Source of the DNA: Desulfobacula sp.
Lineage (GTDB): Bacteria > Desulfobacterota > Desulfobacteria > Desulfobacterales > Desulfobacteraceae
DNA length: 64,000 nt
Reading direction: 5' to 3'
NCBI RefSeq assembly: GCF_030145145.1
Contig: NZ_JAQYWD010000029.1
Location: forward strand, 20,140 to 84,139
Part shown: positions 1-8,903 of the stretch, piece after piece
How positions within the stretch are numbered: position 1 is the stretch's first letter
How the letters are laid out: the number at the start of each line of letters is the position of its first letter
The notes under the pieces: generated by a model
The model's database searches: none
What the model was told of the DNA's origin: nothing
Seen by the model: only the letters and a program-made list of their open reading frames with translations
Program-made: the position numbers and the translations under genes

Positions 1-2
1 GC

Positions 3-1412
3 GGTGCCTTTATCCTGCTGCCCCAGGTTTTTTCCAAAGATCCTGAAAACGACTCTGTTTTCAGTTCAAACCTGGGCATGTACCGGATTCAGATTTCAGG
101 AAATGACTATGATCCCGGCAAAGAGATCGGTCTTCATTACCAATTGCACCGGGGGATCGGCAACCATCATAAACGCGCCCTGGAGAAACACCAGGCCTTA
201 CGGGTCAGCATCTTTATTGGCGGGCCGCCGGCCCATACCCTGGCCGCTGTTATGCCGCTCCCGGAAGGCCTTCCCGAGATTGCCTTTGCCGGGGCCCTGG
301 CCGGGAGAAATTTTCGATATGCCACCCAAGATCACCATTTTATTTCCAGTGATGCAGATTTCTGTATCACCGGGATCCTTGTACCGGGCGAAACAAAACA
401 GGAAGGACCCTTTGGTGACCACCTGGGGTATTATTCCCTTGCCCATGCCTATCCCTATTTAAAGGTAGAGTCTGTCTACCACAGAAAAGATGCGATTTTT
501 CCGTTTACCGTGGTGGGACGTCCGCCCCAGGAAGATACCCATTTCGGCCGGTTGATCCATGAGATCACCCGGTCCGCGATTCGGGAAAGTATTCCCGGGG
601 TTACGGCCGTGAATGCCGTGGATGATGCAGGGGTGCACCCCTTGCTGCTGGTAAAGGCCCATGAGCGGTACCTTCCCTGCGACAAAAGGATGCCAAGGGA
701 ATTGTTAACCCATGCCGCCAGAGTGCTGGGGACGGGTCAGTTGTCCCTGGCAAAATACCTGTTGATCTGTGCCCATGAGGACAATCCGGGATTGGATGTG
801 ACCGATGAACGCGCTTTTTTCATCCACCTTTTGGAACGGATCGATTTTGCAGCGGATGTCCATTTTTTTGCACGAACCACCATGGACACCCTTGATTATT
901 CCACACAGGATATCCATCAGGGGTCAAAAGTGGTGATGGCGGCAGCCGGCGAACGAAAACGGGTCTTGACACAGGATTTTCCCCAGACTTTTTCGTTGCC
1001 GGAAACCTTTTTCCATCCAAAAATTGTTGCACCGGGGATGGTTGTGGTGCAAGGACCTGCATTTAAAACATATCCTGGAGCAAAAACACACATCAACCGG
1101 TTGAAAAAGCATTTGCAGACGCAACCCGGTCTGGAGTCCCTTCCCTTGTTTGTGGTGGTGGATGACGCCGACTTTGCTGCAAGATCTTTTTCAAATTTTT
1201 TATGGGTGACGTTTTTAAGGTCAAATCCTTCCCATGATATTTACGGAGTGAGTGAAAAGATTCGTTTTAAACATTGGGAATGTGTGCCCCCCTTAATTAT
1301 CGATGCCAGGATAAAACCCTTTCATGCAGATCCATTGGTGTCTGATCCAAAGGTCATGGAAAAGGTTAAGGCGTTGGGGAAAAAAGGCGGGCCGCTTTTT
1401 GGCATCATTTAG
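3..1412 (+). CDS. UbiD-family decarboxylase, 5' end outside window
   Basis: UbiD enzymes use prenylated FMN to decarboxylate or carboxylate aromatic and unsaturated acids. The frame is open from base 3 and enters mid-protein. The first in-window Met (base 78) is internal, because the family segment SNLGMYRIQ spans it. Numbered from that Met, EGPFGD at 109-114 supplies the two acidic residues of the catalytic Glu-Arg-Glu/Asp network, and LHYQLHRG near 19-26 fits the Arg-bearing cofactor strand. About 330 residues follow EGPFGD, against roughly 210 in E. coli UbiD, so this is the longer UbiD type of about 600 residues and some 150 residues are missing upstream. The substrate cannot be told. Candidates are a ubiquinone/menaquinone precursor or an aromatic growth substrate. 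A short hairpin without a T-run (1412-1429) follows the stop. Confidence 0.85.
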   Translation, partial: GAFILLPQVFSKDPENDSVFSSNLGMYRIQISGNDYDPGKEIGLHYQLHRGIGNHHKRALEKHQALRVSIFIGGPPAHTLAAVMPLPEGLPEIAFAGALAGRNFRYATQDHHFISSDADFCITGILVPGETKQEGPFGDHLGYYSLAHAYPYLKVESVYHRKDAIFPFTVVGRPPQEDTHFGRLIHEITRSAIRESIPGVTAVNAVDDAGVHPLLLVKAHERYLPCDKRMPRELLTHAARVLGTGQLSLAKYLLICAHEDNPGLDVTDERAFFIHLLERIDFAADVHFFARTTMDTLDYSTQDIHQGSKVVMAAAGERKRVLTQDFPQTFSLPETFFHPKIVAPGMVVVQGPAFKTYPGAKTHINRLKKHLQTQPGLESLPLFVVVDDADFAARSFSNFLWVTFLRSNPSHDIYGVSEKIRFKHWECVPPLIIDARIKPFHADPLVSDPKVMEKVKALGKKGGPLFGII

Positions 1413-1578
1413 TGTTTGCACCCAAACACGAGTTTTCGGTCAGGCACTATTTAGTCGGGGGAAACTTTTTTGAAAAAAGAGTGCAGTTATCTGCTGACGT
1501 CGGCCCAAATTGACACCCCAGTGCCGGAAAGAACAAAATGAGGGTGTTAAAACAATAAAACAAAGGAGCTTACAAGGT

Positions 1579-1950
1579 ATGGAGGAAAAACCATTACAGA
1601 GTGTTTATTTTCATTTTCGGTTTAAATTTCTGGCAATCACAGCTATCTTTTTTCTGCTATGGGTCATTCTTTCCAGTTCAATGTCATTTGATCAATTCTC
1701 AACAACCGTTCAATTTAAATTGCTGGGGCCTTTTTTTATTGGGTCAGGCATTTTTTACCTGATTTTTAGGAAATTTCCATTCAAATGCCCCAGTTGCCAT
1801 CGAATTGTTTCGACCCGAAAAAACTGGCATTGTCCGCATTGTAACCAGATGCAGGGCAAGGAACGCTATCTGTCGGATAAGTGTGTCCATTGTAAACAAA
1901 TGCTGGCCACTTCTTTTTGTGACCATTGCAAGGCTGAGTTCCGGCTCTAA
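1579..1950 (+). CDS. Small membrane protein with double zinc ribbon
   Basis: Not a recognised family. I start it at the ATG at 1579, which has an AAAGGAG ribosome site 10 bases upstream; the same frame is open to an ATG at 1510 with no such site. The 123-residue product has two hydrophobic segments (about 17-37 and 46-65) followed by a cytosolic-looking tail with four CxxC knuckles at C70/C73, C85/C88, C102/C105 and C114/C117. That spacing suggests two zinc-ribbon folds binding two metal ions. It converges on the next gene, and both stop codons lie within one inverted repeat. Function unknown; such membrane zinc ribbons often act as small scaffolding or regulatory proteins, which is inference only. 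Confidence 0.6.
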   Translation: MEEKPLQSVYFHFRFKFLAITAIFFLLWVILSSSMSFDQFSTTVQFKLLGPFFIGSGIFYLIFRKFPFKCPSCHRIVSTRKNWHCPHCNQMQGKERYLSDKCVHCKQMLATSFCDHCKAEFRL

Positions 1951-2006
1951 GGGACTCGGAAATAAATAATTACACAAAATATGGCGTAAGATATTTCCGA
2001 GTCCCT
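1950..2006. terminator. Perfect 15-bp inverted repeat spanning two convergent stop codons
   Basis: Arms at 1950-1964 and 1992-2006 are perfect reverse complements (AGGGACTCGGAAATA and its complement) around a 27-base loop. The left arm starts in the TAA of the zinc-ribbon gene and the right arm ends in the TAG of the opposing gene. It probably works as a bidirectional terminator, although there is no strong T-run. The long loop and A/T-rich interior would also fit a miniature palindromic repeat that supplied both stops. Confidence 0.5.
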
Positions 2007-3879
2007 AACCCACCCCGGTAAATTCAACACTCAGTTTCTGCTGAAGGTTTTCCGTCATTTTGAAAATTTCTTTTAGCATTTTCTGATCAAGGGCAGATAG
2101 ATTGTGGGGGTTGATATAATTATCCGGTTGTTGTTCTTCATCCATAATGGTGGTGATCTGTCTTGTAAATCGTAATCGCATCATATAATTATAGGCCCTG
2201 ACAATATCCGTGTACTCCTTGTTGGTTAAGGCATTCCGGGTATATAGCCTGAAGAGCCGTGTCAGGGTATTGGTTTGTGAAATGCCGTTATTAAGGGCAT
2301 ACACCCGGGTAAAATCAATGAGTGGCAACATGGCCAGTTTTATATCTAAAGACCCTTTTTGTCTGCCGTCAGTTTCCACTAATAGTTTGCCGAAACGACT
2401 GATGGGGGGGCGGAAATACAGGGTATTCTCCGTGAGGTGCCGTAAGAAACCCGACCAGCCTTTAATGGAACTCAACAGATACTGTTTCAATTCATCTGCC
2501 AGACCCATATCCCCCCATGTCCCCCTGAAATCAAAAAAAATACTGGAATGAAGCAGATTCTCGGGGTTTGAGGTTCGAATCCAGGCATTGAAATAGGCTT
2601 TCCATTGGGATAAGGGTTGGCACCACTGGGGATTTTTGGCCATATTATTCCCGTCACAAAACCGGTATCCTGCCAGATCGAGCTGGTCGCAGATGAGGGT
2701 TGCCAGCGTATCAAAATATTTTTTTGCCACTTTTGGATGTGGGGTGTCCGCATAGACAATGGCATTATCCTGGTCTGAAATCAGGGTCTGTTCTTCACGG
2801 CCTTCTGATCCCATGGTTAAAAAGACAAATTTGCACGGGGGAGGTGCCATTTTATCAAGGGAGAAACCAATGATTTTTTCAATGATGGCATCTGAAAAAG
2901 TGGCAATCAGACGCGTGATGTACTCAGGATTACTCCCATTTTTTATGGGGTCGAGAAGCATTTTTTCAAGTTTTGAATGAATCCCTTCAATTTCTTGAAT
3001 GGTTTGGGCGGATTTTACGGTTTTTATCAGGAGATAGGTTGATTCAGCCTGGGCAAGGATAAGGTCCTTCCCACTGATAATCCCGGTAATATCACCGGAT
3101 TGGCTATAAACGGCCAGATGCTGTGTATCATTTTTTACCATGGCCAAAAACGCTTCAAACACCTGGCAGTCAGCTGAAATGGAAATAACGGGGGATGACA
3201 TGATCCGTGACACGGGTTGAGACAGATCCATATGGTTTGCAATGGCTTTTGTTTTTAAATCAGCATCGGTGACAATGCCTTGAATGGTTTGCTTGCCCTT
3301 TTTTATCAGAATGGCAGGGGTATGGCTCCGGCTCATTTTAAGGGCAGCTGTTTCAATGCTGGATTCCCCGGAACAGGTGGAAATATTGGGTTTGAAAATG
3401 GCCCGGATGGGCCGATTGAAAAACGGCAGATTAAATTCTTTGTCTATTATCTGTCTTGAAATGATTTTGGCAAAGGATTTGTTGAGCATGCACCTGCCAA
3501 ATTCATTGGTAAAATAATCTTGAAATTTTACATTGGCCGTGCACAGGGTTAAAAAAAAATCTGCTTTAAGGGTTGCAAATACCGAGTCTTCTATAATCTT
3601 TAAAGACCGGATGGACATGGCATCATTCAATAGAAGGGAAAGGCCGCCAAAATTGTCTCCAGCCCGTAATCCTCCGGTCAGAATTTTTGTGTTGTTCAGT
3701 TCATAATAATAGTGTGCATGACCTTTGGAAAGGATATACAATTTTTCAACCTGTGTGATTTCCTGTTCAAGGAGTACGGTATCTTTGTTGATTTTTTCAA
3801 AGGAGAATGCAGTGGTGAGTGCTTCCTGCTCTAACTTTGAAAGCAATGAAAACGGATAAATCTGTGATTCATTTTTCAA
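2005..3879 (-). CDS. cNMP-binding/CBS/DUF294 nucleotidyltransferase-like signalling protein
   Basis: Domains in order: cyclic-nucleotide-binding-like fold (about 10-140), paired CBS domains (about 165-280), a DUF294 nucleotidyltransferase-like domain (about 320-450) and the DUF294 C-terminal helical domain (about 490-615). The GSEGREEQ motif at 357-364, with D369 and D371 following, matches the metal-binding signature of GlnD-type nucleotidyltransferases, so it may be catalytically active. The TTG at 3879 is chosen because AGGAGG lies seven bases upstream and the nearby ATG is out of frame. It is the last gene of the minus-strand acs/symporter block. Proteins of this architecture commonly neighbour acetate-type sodium:solute symporters and PAS-exonuclease proteins. 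A role in sensing energy state and tuning transport is inferred from that context. Confidence 0.85.
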   Translation of the reverse strand: MKNESQIYPFSLLSKLEQEALTTAFSFEKINKDTVLLEQEITQVEKLYILSKGHAHYYYELNNTKILTGGLRAGDNFGGLSLLLNDAMSIRSLKIIEDSVFATLKADFFLTLCTANVKFQDYFTNEFGRCMLNKSFAKIISRQIIDKEFNLPFFNRPIRAIFKPNISTCSGESSIETAALKMSRSHTPAILIKKGKQTIQGIVTDADLKTKAIANHMDLSQPVSRIMSSPVISISADCQVFEAFLAMVKNDTQHLAVYSQSGDITGIISGKDLILAQAESTYLLIKTVKSAQTIQEIEGIHSKLEKMLLDPIKNGSNPEYITRLIATFSDAIIEKIIGFSLDKMAPPPCKFVFLTMGSEGREEQTLISDQDNAIVYADTPHPKVAKKYFDTLATLICDQLDLAGYRFCDGNNMAKNPQWCQPLSQWKAYFNAWIRTSNPENLLHSSIFFDFRGTWGDMGLADELKQYLLSSIKGWSGFLRHLTENTLYFRPPISRFGKLLVETDGRQKGSLDIKLAMLPLIDFTRVYALNNGISQTNTLTRLFRLYTRNALTNKEYTDIVRAYNYMMRLRFTRQITTIMDEEQQPDNYINPHNLSALDQKMLKEIFKMTENLQQKLSVEFTGVG

Positions 3880-3901
3880 AAGACGTCCTCCTTTCTATCT
3901 T

Positions 3902-4525
3902 TCAGGGTGTTTTGGGTGCAAAGACCTGATGGGCAGGCAAAAACGGTTCATTGGAAAGTTCTATGTAATGGACTTGATCAAATCCAAATAATTTTGCGAA
4001 AAATGAGGTCAGGACTGCGGTTTTCCTTGTATTATAATAGGCCACTTCATCATTGTAGCGTTTTTTTGTCACAAACAGGTTGTTCTGGGCAGTAATCAAT
4101 TGGTTTTTCATGTCTGCAAATTGTCGGGAATAGGTTTTATCAAGGTGGACATCTGATTGAGTAAGCAGATTTTTTAACTGGGCCGTCAATTTCATTTGAG
4201 AATCTTCAAAGTCTTTGACCAGATCTTTGTCAACGAGTTTTCCTTCGGAAATGACATATTGCAAAATATGGGTGGCCCGTTCAGTGGTTTGGCTTATCTC
4301 CTGGGTAGGGTATTGCGGCAGACTTTTTTTTGTTATCTCGATAAGCCCGGGTATCAGATCCAATCGCTCTTTGCAGGTATCTGTCAAATATGCTTTTGTC
4401 CCGTCAATTCGATTTTGGGATCTGTAAAAACTGGTGTACCCACCGGCAGCAACACAAAACAAAACAATTCCCATAAAAACGGCACAGAATCCAAAAAATT
4501 TCCACAAAGACAATTGAGGCGGCAT
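3902..4525 (-). CDS. LemA-like membrane-anchored protein
   Basis: 207 residues with one N-terminal membrane segment (about 9-30) and a long helical body. The segment YNDEVAYYNTRK followed by FAKLFGF near residues 155-185 matches the characteristic C-terminal part of LemA-family proteins, whose helices form an elongated bundle. LemA proteins have no settled enzymatic role. The ATG at 4525 is preceded by AAGGAG. The gene sits 22 bases upstream of the CBS/DUF294 gene and 91 bases downstream of the exonuclease gene, so the three are probably co-transcribed. The N-terminal half diverges from classic LemA, so the assignment rests mainly on the tail motif and topology. Confidence 0.7.
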   Translation of the reverse strand: MPPQLSLWKFFGFCAVFMGIVLFCVAAGGYTSFYRSQNRIDGTKAYLTDTCKERLDLIPGLIEITKKSLPQYPTQEISQTTERATHILQYVISEGKLVDKDLVKDFEDSQMKLTAQLKNLLTQSDVHLDKTYSRQFADMKNQLITAQNNLFVTKKRYNDEVAYYNTRKTAVLTSFFAKLFGFDQVHYIELSNEPFLPAHQVFAPKTP

Positions 4526-4616
4526 AAGGAACTCCTTTTCAGGGTTAAAGGTTGATATTCAATCAAGTATCACTTATATGGCAAGGTGTTCAATACTATT
4601 CTTACGACAATCCAAA

Positions 4617-6752
4617 CTAATATTTCAGCCGGGCATAATAGGTTTTTTTGGATGCTTTAATGGCATCGTTAAGGGTCAAAATGCCATTGCTGTTTAAAAT
4701 GGGGAGCAGTTTCATAAAGATTTCCGCCGTGGCAATGGCATCTCCAAGGGCGGTATGCCTGCCGATAATGTTAACGCCCAGCCGTTTGGCAATGTTTTCC
4801 ATATCATGCTGCTCATGAATGGGATGCAGGATTGCGGATAACAAAAGGGTATCAAGGACAGGATTTGAAAATTTAATATGCGTGGTCCGTTCCTTGACTT
4901 TCAACATCTTCATATCAAAGGCAATATTATGCCCTAGCAATACCGTGTCATAGGTATAATTTTTAAATATCGGCAGCATATTGTTGATGTCCGGCTTACC
5001 CCGGAGCATTTCATAGTTTATGCCGTGAATTCTATAGGATTCAATGGGAATATCCCGTTTAGGATCAATGAGTTCTTCAAAAATATCCTGGTATACGATC
5101 CGGTTATGAACGATTCGAACCGCTCCGATGGAAATGATTTCATCACCGCCCTCAGGGTTAAGCCCGGTGGTTTCCGTATCAAATGCCGTATAGATAAGGT
5201 CTTTTAAATTTACTTCCAGCAAATCAAGGTTTTCATCTTTAATATCAAAAAGATTAAAATCATAAAATTCAGGTCTGCTGGCAGTGATGACAGCGGGTCG
5301 CTTTTTCTTGATAAAGGCAGATTTTAATTGGGCTTTTGCCTTAATCCTGACCTGGGAGCAGGTTTGATGGTTGTCGGAAATAATCTCAAATTCAGACCGG
5401 TTTTGCTTTAGAACATATCCAAAGGATGGCAGCGCCCTTATTTTCTTTGTTATCATGTTTTCAATCTGGTGTTTGCTTATGGAAATGTTATCCCATTTGA
5501 TATCAAACAGGATTTCACCATTTGATTGTGAAATTTCCAGGTCAAATTTTTTTTGGGCCGTGAGTTCTGATAAATTGACGATGAGGAAAACAAAGGCTAT
5601 GGTGAAAGAGTAGGTGTCTGCCAGGATTTGTATGTCTGTGTCGTCATTCAACACCTTTATATCTAAGCCATTTTCAACCTTTACGCGGTTTTGTATGGTC
5701 GTGAGAAAGTGGTCTAACGTCAGTGTTGTTAACGGCAGTTTGTTCAGTGTTGAATCCAGAATAAATCGGGACATCTGAAGGTATTTTTCGTTTATGCGTT
5801 TCGACTCTTCAGACAGTATTTCTGTGCATAACTGATGGGTGCAACTGTCATTATTATTGGTGTGGTTGATCAGATCGTGGATAACCGTTTCTTTCTGTAA
5901 AAGAAGGGTGTCCAGACTTTTTTTATAGGACAACAGGGTTTGATCAATATTCTCATACCGGTCAATATCGTCTGAAACATCCTGAAATGTAAGGATAAAA
6001 CCCGTCATCAGATGATGATGATCCAGAACGGGTATGGTTTCAATACTGATGAGTCGCCCGGTGTAAATCGGGGTGATAAAATAAGAGGCCATTGTCTGTT
6101 TGTCATGGCTTAATCGCTCTTCGATTTCTTTTACGGCATGGACGATGAGATCTTTGTCAATGATGTGAAAAATGGATCTGCCCAGCCCGATAAAATATTC
6201 AGCTCTTTTGGAATGGGCTTTTTGTGTAAATAACTCTTTTGCAAGGGAATTAAACAATAAAATCCGCCCGCTCCGATTGCAGATAATAACCCCCTGGGGA
6301 AGTTCCGTCATAATTGAGGCCAATAGATTTCTTTCTTTTTCCGTCTCTTTTCTGGCAATCAATATCTGCTCGGTAATATTTTTGTTCAAGTTTTCAAACA
6401 TTTCCGCAAAGTCATTGATAACAGAAGATAAATTTTTAATATCCTTATTTCCGGTAATGGCTAATCTATGGGAAGGATTGGATGAATAAATCATGGCGGC
6501 TTCAGCAGATATCTTTTTCAACGGTTTGATATACGTAAGAAAGATGATTTCAAGTCCGGTAAATGCCACGGCAATGCATATGAAAACAAAACTGATAAGG
6601 ATCAAAGAATGATCTTTGGCAATCATAATAACCGTCACTTTTTCCTGTTCACTCAATGTCTGCCAGAAAAAGAATAAAACACCACAACTCACAATCAGTG
6701 CTGCAATCAAGGTAAAAAAGACGAATTTCCAGAATCGGTTGGTTTGTATCAT
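4617..6752 (-). CDS. Membrane PAS protein with C-terminal DnaQ-like 3'-5' exonuclease
   Basis: Two N-terminal membrane segments (about 10-30 and 45-70 of the longest frame) lead into a HAMP-like linker, a PAS domain (about 150-270), a helical region resembling a degenerate histidine-kinase core, and a DnaQ/RNase T exonuclease domain from about residue 530. Exo motifs are complete: FDTETTG (ExoI), HNIAFDM (ExoII) and HTALGD (ExoIII with its His and Asp). The frame is open to a TTG at 6779, but that codon lies inside a 19-bp hairpin, so I prefer the ATG at 6752 (residue 10), immediately before the first membrane segment. A sensory protein tethering an exonuclease to the membrane beside an acetate-type symporter recurs in related genomes; its substrate is unknown. 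Confidence 0.85.
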   Translation of the reverse strand: MIQTNRFWKFVFFTLIAALIVSCGVLFFFWQTLSEQEKVTVIMIAKDHSLILISFVFICIAVAFTGLEIIFLTYIKPLKKISAEAAMIYSSNPSHRLAITGNKDIKNLSSVINDFAEMFENLNKNITEQILIARKETEKERNLLASIMTELPQGVIICNRSGRILLFNSLAKELFTQKAHSKRAEYFIGLGRSIFHIIDKDLIVHAVKEIEERLSHDKQTMASYFITPIYTGRLISIETIPVLDHHHLMTGFILTFQDVSDDIDRYENIDQTLLSYKKSLDTLLLQKETVIHDLINHTNNNDSCTHQLCTEILSEESKRINEKYLQMSRFILDSTLNKLPLTTLTLDHFLTTIQNRVKVENGLDIKVLNDDTDIQILADTYSFTIAFVFLIVNLSELTAQKKFDLEISQSNGEILFDIKWDNISISKHQIENMITKKIRALPSFGYVLKQNRSEFEIISDNHQTCSQVRIKAKAQLKSAFIKKKRPAVITASRPEFYDFNLFDIKDENLDLLEVNLKDLIYTAFDTETTGLNPEGGDEIISIGAVRIVHNRIVYQDIFEELIDPKRDIPIESYRIHGINYEMLRGKPDINNMLPIFKNYTYDTVLLGHNIAFDMKMLKVKERTTHIKFSNPVLDTLLLSAILHPIHEQHDMENIAKRLGVNIIGRHTALGDAIATAEIFMKLLPILNSNGILTLNDAIKASKKTYYARLKY

Positions 6753-6765
6753 GCCATCAAAAGAC

Positions 6766-6807
6766 AAGAAGAATTCCAAATGAAACGGTTCATTTGGAAT
6801 TCTTCTT
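6766..6807. terminator. 19-bp perfect hairpin between microprotein and exonuclease genes
   Basis: Arms 6766-6784 and 6789-6807 are perfectly complementary around a 4-base loop. Read on the minus strand it follows the symporter/microprotein genes and is trailed by a pyrimidine-rich tract (GTCTTTT), so it probably terminates or attenuates that transcript before the exonuclease gene. It covers the TTG codon at 6779 that would otherwise be the longest start of that gene. Confidence 0.6.
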
Positions 6808-6837
6808 TTATTAAAGGTTATCGGTTATTCGTTAAGA

Positions 6838-6924
6838 TTATCCCCACCATCCCCAGCCAAAACTGGCAACCAGAATGATGCAAAAGGCAATGGTTACAAT
6901 TAGATATTTGTCTTCTAAGGCCAT
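6838..6924 (-). CDS. 28-residue symporter-associated membrane microprotein
   Basis: A very short gene directly downstream of the symporter. ATG at 6924 follows an AAGGAGG site at good spacing. The product begins MALEDKYLIV, continues as a single hydrophobic helix and ends in an aromatic cluster GWGWWG before TAA. The strong ribosome site, the single well-formed membrane helix and the 32-base gap to the symporter stop argue for real translation. A family of small accessory proteins of about this size beside sodium:solute symporters has been named, and this one fits its size, position and composition. The likely role is binding or stabilising the symporter in the inner membrane; that is inference. 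Confidence 0.7.
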   Translation of the reverse strand: MALEDKYLIVTIAFCIILVASFGWGWWG

Positions 6925-6956
6925 AACATGTCCTCCTTGAATTGTTTGAAAAAAAC

Positions 6957-8750
6957 TTACGCCATATCATCCGCTTCTTTTGTTACATCCATGAGCTCAA
7001 CATCGGCGCGCCTGATCTGTTCTTCAGACGTGGTAGACATTTCAGCCTTAAAGCAAAGCGCCCACATCATCACAATCCCCACGATCCACCAGACAATCTG
7101 CCATGCCCAGATGGCCGGGAACCCACAGAACGTAAAGGCGGTATTGCCCAGGAGAATACCAGGACCCAGCGCAAAGAAATACCATAACGGGACAACCACT
7201 TTCATCCTGGCACGCCATACCTTGCCACTTTCAGACGGTCCGTCAATGCTGTCAAGCCATTGCCTGACTTCTTTTTGCCGGGCATCGGTTTCTTCGGTAT
7301 TTTTAAATCCCAGGGCGCGGCAGCCGTATGCCACAACTAATCCGGTAAAAATTCCCCAGAATGCCGTGTGCATGGATAAGGGGTATTTCCAGACAAAATA
7401 GGTCAGCATGTTGACAATAATCCCGGCAAGAAGCCCAAGGGCTGCCCCAGTGCTGGGAAATTTAAATCCCCAGTGAACCCCAATGAGCATGAGGTACATA
7501 ACGGTGCCAAAGGTGGTGGCAAACCCGCCAATCATAACAATGGCATCCGATGATGTCAGGCTGACGATAACCGCCGCAACCGTTAAAAGTGTGGCCATCA
7601 CCCGGTTGGTCCAGATCTGTTCACTATGGGAACCCCCCTGTCTTCTGACATACCGCCACCAGACATCCCTCTGGATGATGGTACCCCCGGTGCCGATATA
7701 GGGCGCGGCAGTAGAGTGAATGGCGGCAATAGCGCCCAGGAAAACAAGCCCCAGGACAGGTCCGGGTAAGAACTGCGTCATCAGTTTCGGCACCACATCA
7801 CCATCGCTGGCAAGGGTTATTACACCAGACAGTTCGAGTATTTTCGCGCCCATTCCCTGGAAAGCGGAAAAGAAAAACAAACAAACGCCAACCACAAAGG
7901 TGGACATGAAAACCTGCTGCCATGCCAATGGTTTCGGGGATTTAATGCCAAAGTTCCACAGGATAAATGCCGGTGAGGACTGAATGCCCATGAGGGCAAA
8001 CATATAGGTTAAGACCATCACCGCTGTCCAGCCGCCACCGATACCAAAGTGGATCAGTCCTTTGGTGACCGTAGTAAATTCCGGGTCCAGGGTCTTCAGG
8101 GACGCCGACATGCCGGACCATCCGCCGATGGTGTCAGAGGTGACAACATAAAATCCCAGCAATGCGATACCGCCCACCAGAAGGCAGAATTGCAGAACCC
8201 CGACCCAGGTACTTGCCTTAAGTCCACCGGTGACCACGTAGAACCAGACAATAAAGGCCATGAAAATCAGACCGATGGTAGGGGGTACCCCGGCCACCCA
8301 GTAGAATAGTTTTGATGCGGCAATCAACTGGATGCCGGAATAAAAAATGGAATATAACAATGCTGCCAGAACCGTCAACCAGCGAACCAGTTCATTGTTA
8401 TAGTAGTAGGCAAACATATCACCCGGGGTGATAAATCCGTAGCGTTTCCCCATGAGCCAGTTTCTTTTGGCAAAAAAGGCGCCGGTAATGGGAATGGTCA
8501 GGACATAGAACGATGCAAATGCATAGACCAGTCCGACCTTCCAGATCAAACCGGGATGACCGACAAATGTCCACCCGGAAAAAGATGCTGCTGTGGCTGC
8601 CATCAAAAATGCGATAAAGGGGATGGAACGTCCCGCAATGCCATAACCTGACGTTGTTTTCTCACTAAAAAAGCCTTTTAACCCCCACCAAAAACAATAA
8701 ATAATGTATAGTATCAATAACCCCCAAACCCACATTACTTTCGATTCCAT
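6957..8750 (-). CDS. Sodium:solute symporter family protein, probable acetate/monocarboxylate uptake
   Basis: A 597-residue inner-membrane protein with about a dozen hydrophobic segments typical of the SSS family, which couples solute uptake to sodium entry. I start at the ATG at 8750 (MESKVMWVWG), which has AGGAGG nine bases upstream; the frame is open a further 17 codons without a better site. It lies downstream of acs and prpE on the same strand and upstream of the microprotein, the exonuclease and the CBS/DUF294 genes. That context favours acetate or propionate as substrate, but sequence alone does not fix specificity. No DUF4212-type small subunit is seen; the 28-residue microprotein may take its place. 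A cytosolic helical region follows about residue 470. Confidence 0.88.
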   Translation of the reverse strand: MESKVMWVWGLLILYIIYCFWWGLKGFFSEKTTSGYGIAGRSIPFIAFLMAATAASFSGWTFVGHPGLIWKVGLVYAFASFYVLTIPITGAFFAKRNWLMGKRYGFITPGDMFAYYYNNELVRWLTVLAALLYSIFYSGIQLIAASKLFYWVAGVPPTIGLIFMAFIVWFYVVTGGLKASTWVGVLQFCLLVGGIALLGFYVVTSDTIGGWSGMSASLKTLDPEFTTVTKGLIHFGIGGGWTAVMVLTYMFALMGIQSSPAFILWNFGIKSPKPLAWQQVFMSTFVVGVCLFFFSAFQGMGAKILELSGVITLASDGDVVPKLMTQFLPGPVLGLVFLGAIAAIHSTAAPYIGTGGTIIQRDVWWRYVRRQGGSHSEQIWTNRVMATLLTVAAVIVSLTSSDAIVMIGGFATTFGTVMYLMLIGVHWGFKFPSTGAALGLLAGIIVNMLTYFVWKYPLSMHTAFWGIFTGLVVAYGCRALGFKNTEETDARQKEVRQWLDSIDGPSESGKVWRARMKVVVPLWYFFALGPGILLGNTAFTFCGFPAIWAWQIVWWIVGIVMMWALCFKAEMSTTSEEQIRRADVELMDVTKEADDMA

Positions 8751-8903
8751 AGTAATTTTCCTCCTATGTCTTAGTTCTTTTGAGTTGATCGGACCACTCA
8801 CATGATTATCGATTTAACAAGGATAATCAGGGCATACCACACCACCTCCTTTCCCGTGAATCCCTTAATCTGTTATATGTATACTGCTTCACTTTTAAAT
8901 CCG

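Noticed and set aside
4..462. 152-codon frame at the window start
   Set aside because: Overlaps the UbiD coding frame out of phase and has no family motifs.
8826..8834. Two-codon ATG-CCC-TGA after a strong ribosome-site-like sequence
   Set aside because: Too short to call a gene; kept only as part of the leader observation.
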